In this document: piece after piece, positions 53,417-63,539 of the stretch
How the letters are laid out: every line of letters starts with the position of its first letter
How positions within the stretch are numbered: position 1 is the stretch's first letter
NCBI GenBank assembly: GCA_019637335.1
Contig: JAHBVV010000015.1
Coordinates: forward strand, 89,549 to 153,548
Direction of reading: 5' to 3'
Origin: Candidatus Hydrogenedentota bacterium
Lineage (GTDB): Bacteria > Hydrogenedentota > Hydrogenedentia > Hydrogenedentales > JAEUWI01
DNA: 64,000 bases
The notes under the pieces: generated by a model
Seen by the model: the letters and a program-made list of their open reading frames with translations, nothing else
Database searches by the model: none
Told to the model about the DNA's origin: nothing
Made by a program: the position numbers and the translations under genes

Positions 53417-53908
53417 ATGCCTGACGTGATAATGGTGGTGGACCGGGTGGAGGCGGTTCCGCGGCGCGAACTGCCCGCTGGTTTCTCGTACCGCGCCTAC
53501 CGGGCGGGCGATCGCGAGACGTGGACGCGGATCCATGCGGAGACGCATTTCTACGATCCGCTGCCGCAGGCGCTGCACGCGCGGCAGTTCGGCGATGACG
53601 AAGACGCGCTGGCGGCGCGCCAGATCTTTGTGGTGAATGGCGACGGCCGGGCGGTGGCCACGGCGACGGCGTGGTTCAACGATCCGGCCCATGGCGTGCC
53701 CGGCGGGCGGGTGCATTGGGTGGCTGTTGTGCCGGCGGTGCAGCGCCGTGGTATCGCGTCGGCGTTGCTCGGGCGGGTGTGCGAACGTTTTGCGGAACTC
53801 GGCGATACAGCGGCGTATTTGACGACGGACGCGGGCAATAGCCGCGCGATTGCGCTGTACCAGGGCCTGGGCTTCCGGATCGCGGATGGTCCGGGCAGGA
53901 TGGAGTGA
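53417..53908 (+). CDS. GNAT family N-acetyltransferase
   Basis: 163 residues; AGGAGG lies upstream of the ATG at 53417. 'FSYRAYRAGDRETWTRIHAE' is a GNAT N-terminus, 'VHWVAVVPAVQRRGIASALLGR' is the acetyl-CoA-binding motif A (Q-x2-G-x-G/A) and 'LTTDAGNSRAIALYQGLGFRI' is motif B. It transfers acetyl from acetyl-CoA to an amine of unknown identity in the cytoplasm. It sits 18 bp after the membrane glycosyltransferase and 9 bp before the PSCyt1 gene, so these three form one transcription unit by spacing, with no evident common function. Confidence 0.88.
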   Translation: MPDVIMVVDRVEAVPRRELPAGFSYRAYRAGDRETWTRIHAETHFYDPLPQALHARQFGDDEDALAARQIFVVNGDGRAVATATAWFNDPAHGVPGGRVHWVAVVPAVQRRGIASALLGRVCERFAELGDTAAYLTTDAGNSRAIALYQGLGFRIADGPGRME

Positions 53909-53917
53909 ACGGAAACC

Positions 53918-56900
53918 ATGTGGCGCCTTCGGTTAGAAGCCTTCGTTCTTATCCTCGCGGGTCTCGCGCACACGGGCGGGGTGATCGCCGGGGAGGCTCC
54001 GGACTTCAATCGCGAGGTTCTGCCGATACTCTCCAACAACTGCTTTGCGTGCCACGGCCCCGATGCGCCGGCCCGGAAGGCGGGGCTGCGCCTGGATCTG
54101 GAGGAGGCCGCAAAGGGCGCGGGTAAGGATGGCGCGCGTCCCGTGGCGCCGGGGGATCCGTCCGCGAGCCTGATCCTGGAGCGGATGACCGCACCCGATC
54201 CCGACAAGCGGATGCCGCCGCCGGAAACCGGGAAGTCGCTTTCGGAAGCGGAAATCGAGACCGTGCGTCGGTGGATTGCGGCGGGCGCGCCGTGGCAGGC
54301 GCACTGGGCGTTCATCCCGCCCGCGCGGCCGGCGGTCCCGGAGGTTGCGCCCGCGGAATGGCCGCGGAATCCGGTCGATAACTTTGTGCTGGCGCGGCTG
54401 GCGGATGCGGGGATGACGCCGTCGCCCGAGGCCGATCGCCATACGCTTATCCGCCGCGCCTCGCTGGCGCTGACCGGCGTGCCGCCGACTCCCGAGGCGG
54501 TGGAGGCGTTTGTCCTCGACGCCGATCCGCATGCGTACGAGAGGCTGGTGGACCGGCTGCTGGCGTCGCCGCGTTACGGGGAGCATCTGGGCCGGTACTG
54601 GCTCGATCTGGCGCGGTACGCCGACACGAACGGGTACGCGGCGGACATCGAGCGCACGATGTGGCGATACCGGGACTGGGTGATCGCGGCGTTCAATCAG
54701 AACATGCCCTTCGACCAGTTCACGGTGGAGCAGCTTGCGGGGGACTTGCTCCCGGCGCCCACGCTGGAGCAGCGGATCGCGACGGGGTTCAGCCGGAACC
54801 ATCCCATCATGATGGAGGGGGGCGCGATCTTCGAGGAATACCGCGTGATGAACGTGGTGGACCGGGTGGATACGACGGGCGCGGTGTGGCTCGGGCTTAC
54901 GCTGAAATGCGCGCAGTGTCACGATCACAAGTACGATCCGATATCGCAGCGCGAGTTTTACGCGATGTACGCCTTCTTCAACAACATCACGGAGGAGGAG
55001 TCGCGGCTTTTCGGCACGGAGCTGGACGGCAATTCGATTCCCCGCATCCCAGCGCCGTTGCCGGAACAGTCCGCCGCGCGTGCGCGCCTGGAGGCGGCGA
55101 TTGCGGCGGTGCGGGAGGAGAAGCTGCGGCCGGATCCGGCGCTGGACGCGGCGCAGGCGGCGTGGGAGGCGGAGGAACGCGCGGCGGCGGGAGCGCGCTG
55201 GACGCCGGTGGAGGTTTCACGGGAGACGCCGGAGGCGGGTGTGGCGGTTTTGACTGGGATTTTGGAGCAGGAAGGCGTCACGGCGGTGCGGCTTTCGGCG
55301 GGCGGGGATGCGGCTTCTCTGCGGATTGCGGAGGTGGAATTGGGCGTTGCGCCGGCGGATGGCGCGGGCGAGGCGGCGCCCGTGGCGCTGGCGGGGAGTG
55401 CGGCGATCGCGGGGGACGCGGCGCCGGCGCACGACGGCAGCCTGGAGACGGCCTGGGAAGGTGAAGCGCTGGTGCTTGCGGCGGGGGCGCCCATTGGTGC
55501 GGACGGTTCTTCTCTGCTTCGGGTTACGGTGCGCGGGGCCGCCGCGCAGGATGGCGTCCGGGTCGAGGTCAGCTCCGATCCCGGCTGGCTGCCCGCGGCG
55601 ATGGGCCCCTGGCATGTGACCGGGCCGTATGTGGAGGCGACGGGGGACGCGGCGCTCGACACCGCGCACGTGGCGCCCGGCGGGATCGATCTGGACGCGC
55701 TCCGCCCGGACGGGACACCCGTCTGGGGGCGTCCCGAGGGGGAATTCGCCGACGGCAAGCCGCAGGGGCTTCCCGGGAAGACCTGCGCGACGTATCTCTA
55801 CCGTACCATCAGCGCGCCGACGCCGCGAACGATGGATCTTGCGCTGGACAACCGCAACGCGGTCCGGCTCTGGGTTAATGGTCGGCTGGTTCTGGACAAG
55901 GCGGCCCAGCGCGGGGAGGTGGGGCCGCATCCGGCACCGGTGACGATAGAATTGCGCGCGGGCGAGAACGCGGTGCTGGCGAAGGTGGTGGATTACTATG
56001 ATTTTAATGGGCACAGTTTCTTTTTCGCGCGCCGGGGCGAGGAACTCGGGCCAATGCCGCTGTTGGTGGCGCGCGCGCTGGCGCGGGGTCCCGAGGAACG
56101 AAGTGACGCGGAGAACGTGGCGCTGCGGACGTTTTACCGGAGCCGGCACTGGGACAGCTGGGCGGCGCTTCACGAGGAGGAACGCGACCAGGCCTGGGCG
56201 CTGTCGCGGCTGGACGCGCAGATTCCCACGACGATGGTCATGGAGGAGCGGAGCGAGCCGCGTCCGGCGCATGTGCTGGTGCGGGGCCTGTACGATCAGC
56301 CGGGGGAGGCTGTGGCGCCGGGCGTGCCCGCTGCGCTGCACGGGTGGCCCGAAGGGACCCCCGCGAACCGGCTGGGCTTTGCGCGGTGGGTTGTCGCGCC
56401 GGAGAATCCGCTGGCGGCGCGCGTGACGGTGAACCGGTTCTGGCAGCGCCTCTTCGGGGAGGGGCTGGTGCGGACGCCGGACGATTTTGGTTTGCAGGGC
56501 GATCGCCCGTCGCATCCGGAACTGCTCGACTGGCTTGCGGTGGAGTTTGTGACGTCTGGGTGGGACGTTCGGGCGATGCACCGGCTGCTTGCGACATCGG
56601 CGACGTTCCGGCAGTCGTCGCGGGTGCGCGGCGATGGGGCGGATCCGGACAACCGGCTTCTGGCGCGGGGTCCACGCTTCCGGCTGGATGCCGAGGTGAT
56701 TCGGGACAGTGCGCTGGCGGCGAGCGGGTTGCTCGTGGAGCGTTTGGGTGGCCCGAGCGTGAAGCCGTATCAGCCGCCCGGTTTGTGGCGGGATGTGGCG
56801 TATGGCGGGGGCGGCCAGCGGTACACGGCCCAGGAGTTCATTCAGGATCACGGGGAGAAGCTGTACCGGCGCAGTCTCTACACATTCTGGAAGCGTGCGG

Positions 56901-57322
56901 CGGCTCCGCCGGGCATGCTGATTTTCGACGCGCCGAACCGGGATGTGTGCACGGCCCGCCGGAGCCGGAGCAACACGCCGTTGCAGGCGCTTGTGCTCAT
57001 GAACGATGTGCAGTACGTGGAGGCGGCGCGGGAGGTGGCGCGGCGGGTGCTGGAGGAGGCGGGACCCGGGGCGGGCGAGCGCATTGAATACGCGTGTCGG
57101 GTGGTGTTCGGGCGTCCGCCGCGCCCGGTGGAGATGGCGGCGCTGCTGGCGCAGTATGAGACGGAGGCGGCGACGTATCGGGCGCGTCCGGATGCGGCGA
57201 AGGCGTTGTTGGGTGTGGGGGAGACAGTGGCGGGTGAGGGGTATGATCCGGCGGAGTTGGCGGCGTGGACGCTGGTGGCGAGCGCGTTGATGAATGCGGA
57301 TGCGTTTGTGACGCAGTATTGA
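53918..57322 (+). CDS. PSCyt1-DUF1549-DUF1553 cytochrome-type protein with inserted sensing/binding domain
   Basis: 1134 residues with a signal peptide (MWRLRLEAFVLILAGLAHTG). Residues ~28-125 are PSCyt1 with haem motif CFACH ('VLPILSNNCFACHGPDAPA'). DUF1549 (~150-355) holds 'LASPRYGEHLGRYWLDLARYADTNGY' and a second CxxCH, CAQCH ('LTLKCAQCHDHKYDPIS'). Residues ~385-720 form an insertion of two beta-sandwich-like parts ('LASPRTMDLALDNRNAVRLWVNGR' style, e.g. 'LALDNRNAVRLWVNGRLVL'), resembling carbohydrate-binding or PA14-like modules. DUF1553 (~790-1120) has 'NPLAARVTVNRFWQRLFGEG' and 'SRSNTPLQALVLMND'. These proteins are exported and abundant in Planctomycetes; their biochemical role is not established. 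Confidence 0.9.
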   Translation: MWRLRLEAFVLILAGLAHTGGVIAGEAPDFNREVLPILSNNCFACHGPDAPARKAGLRLDLEEAAKGAGKDGARPVAPGDPSASLILERMTAPDPDKRMPPPETGKSLSEAEIETVRRWIAAGAPWQAHWAFIPPARPAVPEVAPAEWPRNPVDNFVLARLADAGMTPSPEADRHTLIRRASLALTGVPPTPEAVEAFVLDADPHAYERLVDRLLASPRYGEHLGRYWLDLARYADTNGYAADIERTMWRYRDWVIAAFNQNMPFDQFTVEQLAGDLLPAPTLEQRIATGFSRNHPIMMEGGAIFEEYRVMNVVDRVDTTGAVWLGLTLKCAQCHDHKYDPISQREFYAMYAFFNNITEEESRLFGTELDGNSIPRIPAPLPEQSAARARLEAAIAAVREEKLRPDPALDAAQAAWEAEERAAAGARWTPVEVSRETPEAGVAVLTGILEQEGVTAVRLSAGGDAASLRIAEVELGVAPADGAGEAAPVALAGSAAIAGDAAPAHDGSLETAWEGEALVLAAGAPIGADGSSLLRVTVRGAAAQDGVRVEVSSDPGWLPAAMGPWHVTGPYVEATGDAALDTAHVAPGGIDLDALRPDGTPVWGRPEGEFADGKPQGLPGKTCATYLYRTISAPTPRTMDLALDNRNAVRLWVNGRLVLDKAAQRGEVGPHPAPVTIELRAGENAVLAKVVDYYDFNGHSFFFARRGEELGPMPLLVARALARGPEERSDAENVALRTFYRSRHWDSWAALHEEERDQAWALSRLDAQIPTTMVMEERSEPRPAHVLVRGLYDQPGEAVAPGVPAALHGWPEGTPANRLGFARWVVAPENPLAARVTVNRFWQRLFGEGLVRTPDDFGLQGDRPSHPELLDWLAVEFVTSGWDVRAMHRLLATSATFRQSSRVRGDGADPDNRLLARGPRFRLDAEVIRDSALAASGLLVERLGGPSVKPYQPPGLWRDVAYGGGGQRYTAQEFIQDHGEKLYRRSLYTFWKRAAAPPGMLIFDAPNRDVCTARRSRSNTPLQALVLMNDVQYVEAAREVARRVLEEAGPGAGERIEYACRVVFGRPPRPVEMAALLAQYETEAATYRARPDAAKALLGVGETVAGEGYDPAELAAWTLVASALMNADAFVTQY

Positions 57323-57551
57323 GGGAGGATTGGAGGGGTTGGCAGGTGGGGCGCGGGATCGAGCCGGTGTGGGCTACCCGGACCGGGACGGGCACGCGCC
57401 CTGGGGCTTTCGAATCGGACCGGGACGTACCCCCGCGATTTGGGTATTGTGGCTGGGTTTGGGTGTTGGGTTTGACGTGGGGTTTGTTTTGGGAGGTTTG
57501 GCTTCTTTGCGGCGGTACGTCCCTTTGCGGCAGTACGTCCCTCGGGGGGGA
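57323..57551. other. Intergenic region between convergent genes with a short tandem repeat
   Basis: 229 bp. Two adjacent copies of an 18-bp unit, TTGCGGC(G/A)GTACGTCCC plus a following base, lie at about 57507-57542. No gene and no T-rich terminator are seen. Confidence 0.45.
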
Positions 57552-60224
57552 TTATTGTTCGGGTGTGGCCGGGTCCGGGCGGCTGATGTCTGGGGGGCGG
57601 GTGAGTTCTTCGACGATGTCGTCGTAGCCGGCGGCCTGGGCCACCTGTATCGCGGTCTGGCCCTGGACGAGATGCCATACGCGGGCGCCGTGGTTGAGGA
57701 GGAGGCTTACGAGGTTCCTGTCGGCGCGGGCGACGGCCTGGAAAAGCGGGGTCTTTCCGTCGCTGGCGGTGGCGTTGACGTCGGCCCCGGCTTCGAGCAG
57801 CATTTCAGCGAGGGTGTAGAGGCCGGCGTTGATGGCCATGTGGAGGGGGGTGAGTTCGGCGGGCCCGCGCTGGAGCTGCACGCATTCGGGCCAGTGCTTG
57901 AGGACATTGCGCGCAAGTGCGAGGTCGTTGTACATGATAGCGCGAAAAATATCGGTCGCGCGTCCGCGATCGCCGCTTTCCAGGACTTCTCCACCGTCCA
58001 CCGAAGTGAAATCGGCCACGGTATCCGCCCCATCGAGCAGGCCGGCGGTGGATAATGCGGCGAGCTGGGCTTCAACCTCCTGGAGCAGCATGACGATGCG
58101 GACGTGGCCGCGGTCGAGGGCAAATTCGCAGGCGGTGTTTCCCTCGCGCGAGCGGATCCGCACATCGGCGCCGTGGTTGACGAGGAGGCGCACGAGTTCG
58201 ATGTTGCCGTTGCGCGCGGCGTACATGAGCGGGGTCATGCCGCGGCTGTTGGCCAGGTCGACCTGCGCGTTGAATTCGAGCAGGAGCTTGGCCATGTTGG
58301 CGTTGTCTTCGCGGACGGCGTGGAGCAGGGGTGTCCAGCGCTCGTGCCGGGTGCGGGCGTCCACGCAAAGCGGGCGTTCCTTGAGGATGGAGAGCGCCTT
58401 GGGCGGGTCGTCTTCCTTGACGGCCGTGAAGAGGGCGTGTCCGGCGGCCTGCTGATCGCGGAAAGAGTCGATAAACTCGACGATGGCGGGGCGGTCCTGC
58501 TGCTCGGCGTAGCCGCGCAGGTCGATTCCGGTGGGGTCGACCTGGTCGATTCGGGCGCCGCCTTCGAGGAGGGCCTTGACCATGGCCAAGTCGTCAAGAT
58601 CGACAGCGTAGGCGATGGCGGCTTTGCCCTCGGTGCTCCGCGCGTGGACATCGGCCCCGTTCGCCAGGAGGATCTCGGCAATATCGAGGTGGCGCGCGCG
58701 CACGGCGATCAGGAGGGGCGTCCAGCGGCTGCTCTTGGAGTGGACGTTGACGCTGTGGGGGACCTGCGCCACGATTTCGCGGATGCGATCAATGTCGCCG
58801 CGGGCGACGACTTCGAGGATATCCATGCAGGCGGCGAGGCGTTTGACGCGTTTCTTGAGGTAGGCGGCGAGATCGGCGTGGCCTTCGCGCTCGGCGCACT
58901 GGACGGGGGTTTCCTTGTTGGCGAAGGGCGCGGTGACGTCGGCGCCGGCGTTCAGCAGGCGGCGCGCGATCGGCTGATTCCCGCGAAGGACGGCGATGCG
59001 GAGCGCGCACATGCCGTCGCGGTCGGTGTGGTGCACATCGGCGCCGCGCTCGATGATGCGCCGGACGAGTTCCTCGTCTTCCTGCTTCACCGCCATCATC
59101 AGGGCGCCGGCCCCTTCTCGTGGCGCGAGATTTACATCGACATGGTGGCTCAACAGGCGGTTGACGAGGTCGCGGTGGTCTTCGCGCAGCGCGATCATAA
59201 GCGCGGTCCAGCCCCGATTGTCCTGCTGGTTGACGTTGGCTCCGGCGGCGAGCAGGGCCTGGATCACGGGGACGTGGCCTTCGCGGGCGGCGATCAGGAG
59301 CGGCGTTTCGCGGTGGACCGTTTCGGGGTCCACGGGGAGGCCGAGGGAGAGGAGGTACTGGACGGTTTCGGCGTGGCCGTGCTGGGCGGCGGCGTAGAGC
59401 GGGGTCTCGCCCTGCGCGGTGGCGAGGCCGAGGTCCGCCCCGTGTTCCACGAGCTCCCGGAGGACGGCCGTGTCGCCCTGTCCCGCGGCGTAGATGGCGG
59501 CGGTGTAGCCGTGATCGTCGAAGGCGTTCGGATCGACGCCCTTTTTCAATTCGCGGAGGATCAGGGACTTGTGTTGGCGGGAGACCGCTTCGGCGATGGC
59601 GCTTGATGCGCGCGGGCCGCGCCGCCAGCCCCACAGCGCGAAGGCGGCGATGAGGGCGACGAACCCCCCAGCGGCGGCATAGTAGCGGGACGTGGTCGCA
59701 CCGGCGCCTTTTTGCTGGTCCTGGATCATGTCGACCACGCGGGCGGCGCATTCCACCAGGCCGGGCGCCAGCGAGCCGATGTCCAGGTAGTCCGCCCGGA
59801 TCCCGGCAAGAATACCGGGCGCGCGGCCGCGCGCGGCGGGCGTCCATCCCGGGCCGAGTGCGATTTCGATCTTGCCGGCGTCCGCGAAGAGTATTACGGC
59901 GACGGCCCGATCCCGATCCAGGCCACTGTCTTCCGCGAGCGCGGCCTGAAACGCGGCGAGGATCCGTTCCGCAAAGGCGTCGGGGGCGAGCCCGTCTCCA
60001 CCGTAACCTTCGGGGGCGGGGACGGCGATAGCGTAGAGGGGCACGGCGTCAATGGCGCGGGCCTGGCGGGCGCTTTCTTCGAGGCGGGTCACGTGGTGGT
60101 CGCCGAGGAGGGAGGCGGGATTGTATACGTGCTCGTCGGGCCGGACCCAGTCCAGCGGGGCCTGTGCGGCGGCGTTCCAGGCGGACGCAAGCGCGAGCAG
60201 CAGTGTCAGGAGCTTCGTAACCAT
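57552..60224 (-). CDS. TPM-domain membrane protein fused to a long ankyrin-repeat array
   Basis: 890 residues; the ATG at 60224 follows GAGGGT. A signal peptide (MVTKLLTLLLALASAWNAAA) leads to a TPM/TLP18.3-Psb32-like domain (~25-170: 'HVYNPASLLGDHHVTRLEES', 'RDRAVAVILFADAGKIEIAL', 'GPGWTPAARG'). A membrane segment follows (~183-202, 'AAAGGFVALIAAFALWGW'). From ~210 to ~880 there are about 18 ankyrin repeats ('GYTAAIYAAGQGDTAVLREL', 'GETPLYAAAQHGHAETVQYL', 'DGKTPLFQAVARADRNLVSL'). TPM would face the periplasm and the ankyrins the cytoplasm, a layout suited to linking the two sides. Ligands are unknown. Ankyrin length and regularity suggest a protein-binding scaffold. Confidence 0.85.
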   Translation of the reverse strand: MVTKLLTLLLALASAWNAAAQAPLDWVRPDEHVYNPASLLGDHHVTRLEESARQARAIDAVPLYAIAVPAPEGYGGDGLAPDAFAERILAAFQAALAEDSGLDRDRAVAVILFADAGKIEIALGPGWTPAARGRAPGILAGIRADYLDIGSLAPGLVECAARVVDMIQDQQKGAGATTSRYYAAAGGFVALIAAFALWGWRRGPRASSAIAEAVSRQHKSLILRELKKGVDPNAFDDHGYTAAIYAAGQGDTAVLRELVEHGADLGLATAQGETPLYAAAQHGHAETVQYLLSLGLPVDPETVHRETPLLIAAREGHVPVIQALLAAGANVNQQDNRGWTALMIALREDHRDLVNRLLSHHVDVNLAPREGAGALMMAVKQEDEELVRRIIERGADVHHTDRDGMCALRIAVLRGNQPIARRLLNAGADVTAPFANKETPVQCAEREGHADLAAYLKKRVKRLAACMDILEVVARGDIDRIREIVAQVPHSVNVHSKSSRWTPLLIAVRARHLDIAEILLANGADVHARSTEGKAAIAYAVDLDDLAMVKALLEGGARIDQVDPTGIDLRGYAEQQDRPAIVEFIDSFRDQQAAGHALFTAVKEDDPPKALSILKERPLCVDARTRHERWTPLLHAVREDNANMAKLLLEFNAQVDLANSRGMTPLMYAARNGNIELVRLLVNHGADVRIRSREGNTACEFALDRGHVRIVMLLQEVEAQLAALSTAGLLDGADTVADFTSVDGGEVLESGDRGRATDIFRAIMYNDLALARNVLKHWPECVQLQRGPAELTPLHMAINAGLYTLAEMLLEAGADVNATASDGKTPLFQAVARADRNLVSLLLNHGARVWHLVQGQTAIQVAQAAGYDDIVEELTRPPDISRPDPATPEQ

Positions 60225-60308
60225 GCGGACCCTCGTGGGCGATCAGGGTATGGCGGCGGTTGCGCCAGCATGTAGAGTACCTTACACAATTCGCGGGAAA
60301 AAGGCGAG

Positions 60309-60821
60309 TTACGGTCTGGTTGTTTGCAGGGTCATCTCCAGGTAGGAGTACGCCAGCGTGTCCTCCCGGTCAATGCCGAGCGCATTGCCGAGGTGCTCCA
60401 GTTTCGCGTAGCCGCTGGCGTCCTCTTCCCCTTCGGCCAGGACAGCCTCGAATTCGAGGAAGTCGCCCAGGCCGGTAACGCGATCGAGATGGATGCGCAC
60501 ATTCTCCCACAGGTAGAGCGTGCGGGTTTTCTCGACGGTCGCCAGAACGCCGAGCGCCTCGCCGAATAATCCGGCTGCGGTGGGCGCTATGGGTTCCAGC
60601 AAGTAGTCGCAGCCCTTGGCCCCAGCGATGTCGGGACGCCGGTAGAAGATGAGTTCGGCGCGTCCGGGCGTTGCGGCGCGGAGTTTGAGGCGTCCCTCGG
60701 GAACGCGGAAGTAGGTGTCGACCTGGTGGATGTCGCCGTGGCATCGCGCGCCGATGGCTTCGCTGGCGGCGATGGCCGCGGCGCGATCGCGCAGGCGCGC
60801 CTTGAGCTCGATGTTTCGCAT
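60309..60821 (-). CDS. CYTH domain protein (class IV adenylate cyclase / triphosphatase family)
   Basis: 170 residues from the ATG at 60821, with GGAG upstream. The start MRNIELKARL matches the CyaB-like N-terminus, a variant of ExExK. 'QVDTYFRVPEGRLKLRAATP', 'ELIFYRRPD', 'VEKTRTLYLWENVRIHLDRV' and 'LGDFLEFEAVLAEGEE' supply the basic and acidic residues that line the tunnel of CYTH enzymes. Family members hydrolyse triphosphates or cyclise ATP. Short stand-alone proteins like this one are often annotated as CyaB, but thiamine-triphosphatase-like activity is equally possible. It stands between the ankyrin gene and groEL and has its own ribosome site. Confidence 0.85.
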   Translation of the reverse strand: MRNIELKARLRDRAAAIAASEAIGARCHGDIHQVDTYFRVPEGRLKLRAATPGRAELIFYRRPDIAGAKGCDYLLEPIAPTAAGLFGEALGVLATVEKTRTLYLWENVRIHLDRVTGLGDFLEFEAVLAEGEEDASGYAKLEHLGNALGIDREDTLAYSYLEMTLQTTRP

Positions 60822-60886
60822 GGTTCTCCGCTCCCGGATCCACTATACCGCGCCGGAGGGCGGGCGTCACGCGTTGCGCCGGCATG

Positions 60887-60923
60887 AAAAACGCCGCCCG
60901 GCGCGCTGGGGCGCCGGGCGGCG
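60887..60923 (-). terminator. Intrinsic terminator of groES-groEL
   Basis: Read leftward: a perfect 13-bp GC stem (CGCCGCCCGGCGC, 60923-60911, with its complement at 60904-60892), a 6-nt loop, and T5 at 60891-60887. It starts 28 bp after the groEL stop. Confidence 0.9.
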
Positions 60924-60951
60924 GGGTGATTCATTCGAATCGGGAATCGGC

Positions 60952-62619
<1,668 letters not shown>

Positions 62620-62907
62620 TTACTCGATGACGGCGAGCACGTCGTCTTCGCGCATAATGAGGTGCTCGACGCCGTCGATTTTCACCTCCGTGCCCGCGTA
62701 CTTGCCCATCAGGATCCGGTCACCCGCCTTGAGCTCCAGGGGCGTGCGCTTTCCGTTCTCATCGACCTTGCCGGGACCCACTTCCACGACCTTGCCCTCC
62801 TGGGGCTTTTCCTTGGCCGTGTCGGGGATAATGATGCCGCCACGGACGGTTTCGCTCGGCTCTTCGCGCTTGACCAGGATCCGGTCTGCCAGCGGACGTA
62901 CTTTCAT
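62620..62907 (-). CDS. groS: Co-chaperonin GroES
   Basis: 95 residues from the ATG at 62907, preceded by [31 protein letters not shown], the mobile-loop segment '[20 protein letters not shown]', '[20 protein letters not shown]' and '[14 protein letters not shown]' cover the whole family. It caps the GroEL ring. A longer open frame running to 63246 passes through the promoter and operator and is not coding. Confidence 0.98.
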   Translation of the reverse strand: MKVRPLADRILVKREEPSETVRGGIIIPDTAKEKPQEGKVVEVGPGKVDENGKRTPLELKAGDRILMGKYAGTEVKIDGVEHLIMREDDVLAVIE

Positions 62908-63000
62908 GGTCTGTCTCCTCTTTCGAAGTAGTGGTATCAGGCTACCGTTGTTACCGGCCCCGCCGTATAACGGGCGGGGCGAATTTGGAAATGGACTGGG

Positions 63001-63044
63001 CGGGTTGTTAGCACTCACCCTTGGAGAGTGATAATAACAACCCG
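63001..63044. promoter_or_regulatory. CIRCE operator of groES-groEL within a larger inverted repeat
   Basis: TTAGCACTC at 63008-63016, 9 nt, then GAGTGATAA at 63026-63034: the CIRCE consensus with one mismatch in the right arm. CIRCE is bound by the heat-shock repressor HrcA. Beyond it, CGGGTTGTTA (63001-63010) and TAACAACCCG (63035-63044) pair perfectly as an outer arm. The element overlaps the -10 box, as expected for repression. Confidence 0.95.
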
Positions 63045-63060
63045 CCCGCCCCCTTGTCAA
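63031..63060 (-). promoter_or_regulatory. Sigma70-type promoter of groES-groEL
   Basis: Read leftward: TTGACA at 63060-63055 (perfect), an 18-nt spacer, and TATTAT at 63036-63031 (5 of 6). Transcription would start near 63024, inside the CIRCE element, leaving a leader of about 115 nt before groES. Confidence 0.88.
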
Positions 63061-63539
63061 TACCCCCACCCCAGTGAAAGCGGGGCCAGGCCAATCACGA
63101 TCGCGGGCGCGGCGCCGGAAAACGCTCTTCCGGCGATTGGATGGCGAGCGGGGCGCGGAGTATGCCGCCCGGAATACCGAACGGAGAATTTGAGACGCCA
63201 ACCGGTCGTGGAGGCTTTGACGTTCAGCCTCGCGCCCGGCTGACACGCGGGATGGGTACGAGAACCCGGCCCGGATTACCCGCCAAGAGCTTGCTTAGTC
63301 AGCGCCATTCAGCACAAGCCATTGCCGAATAACGGGTTACGACAACACAGTTCAGCCTGGAGATCCACAATAAACACGCATTCACCCCAGGCTGCGCTGG
63401 CCCTTTGGCCCGAAAAAGTCTGGCGGCATACACACGGCATTCCAGTTTGCCGTCCCACAATTCGATTCTTCGTAATGCTTCAGCCCGCGGAGGTAGACCG
63501 CCCGCATATACGAAATGCCGTAACAGTTTAGCCGTCTGA

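Noticed and set aside
51779..53716. 645-codon leftward frame opposite the membrane glycosyltransferase and GNAT genes
   Set aside because: Arg/His/Gln-rich shadow frame; the rightward genes have membrane segments and family motifs.
62908..63246. N-terminal extension of groES to 63246
   Set aside because: It would translate the promoter and CIRCE operator; the ATG at 62907 has a strong ribosome site and the standard GroES start.
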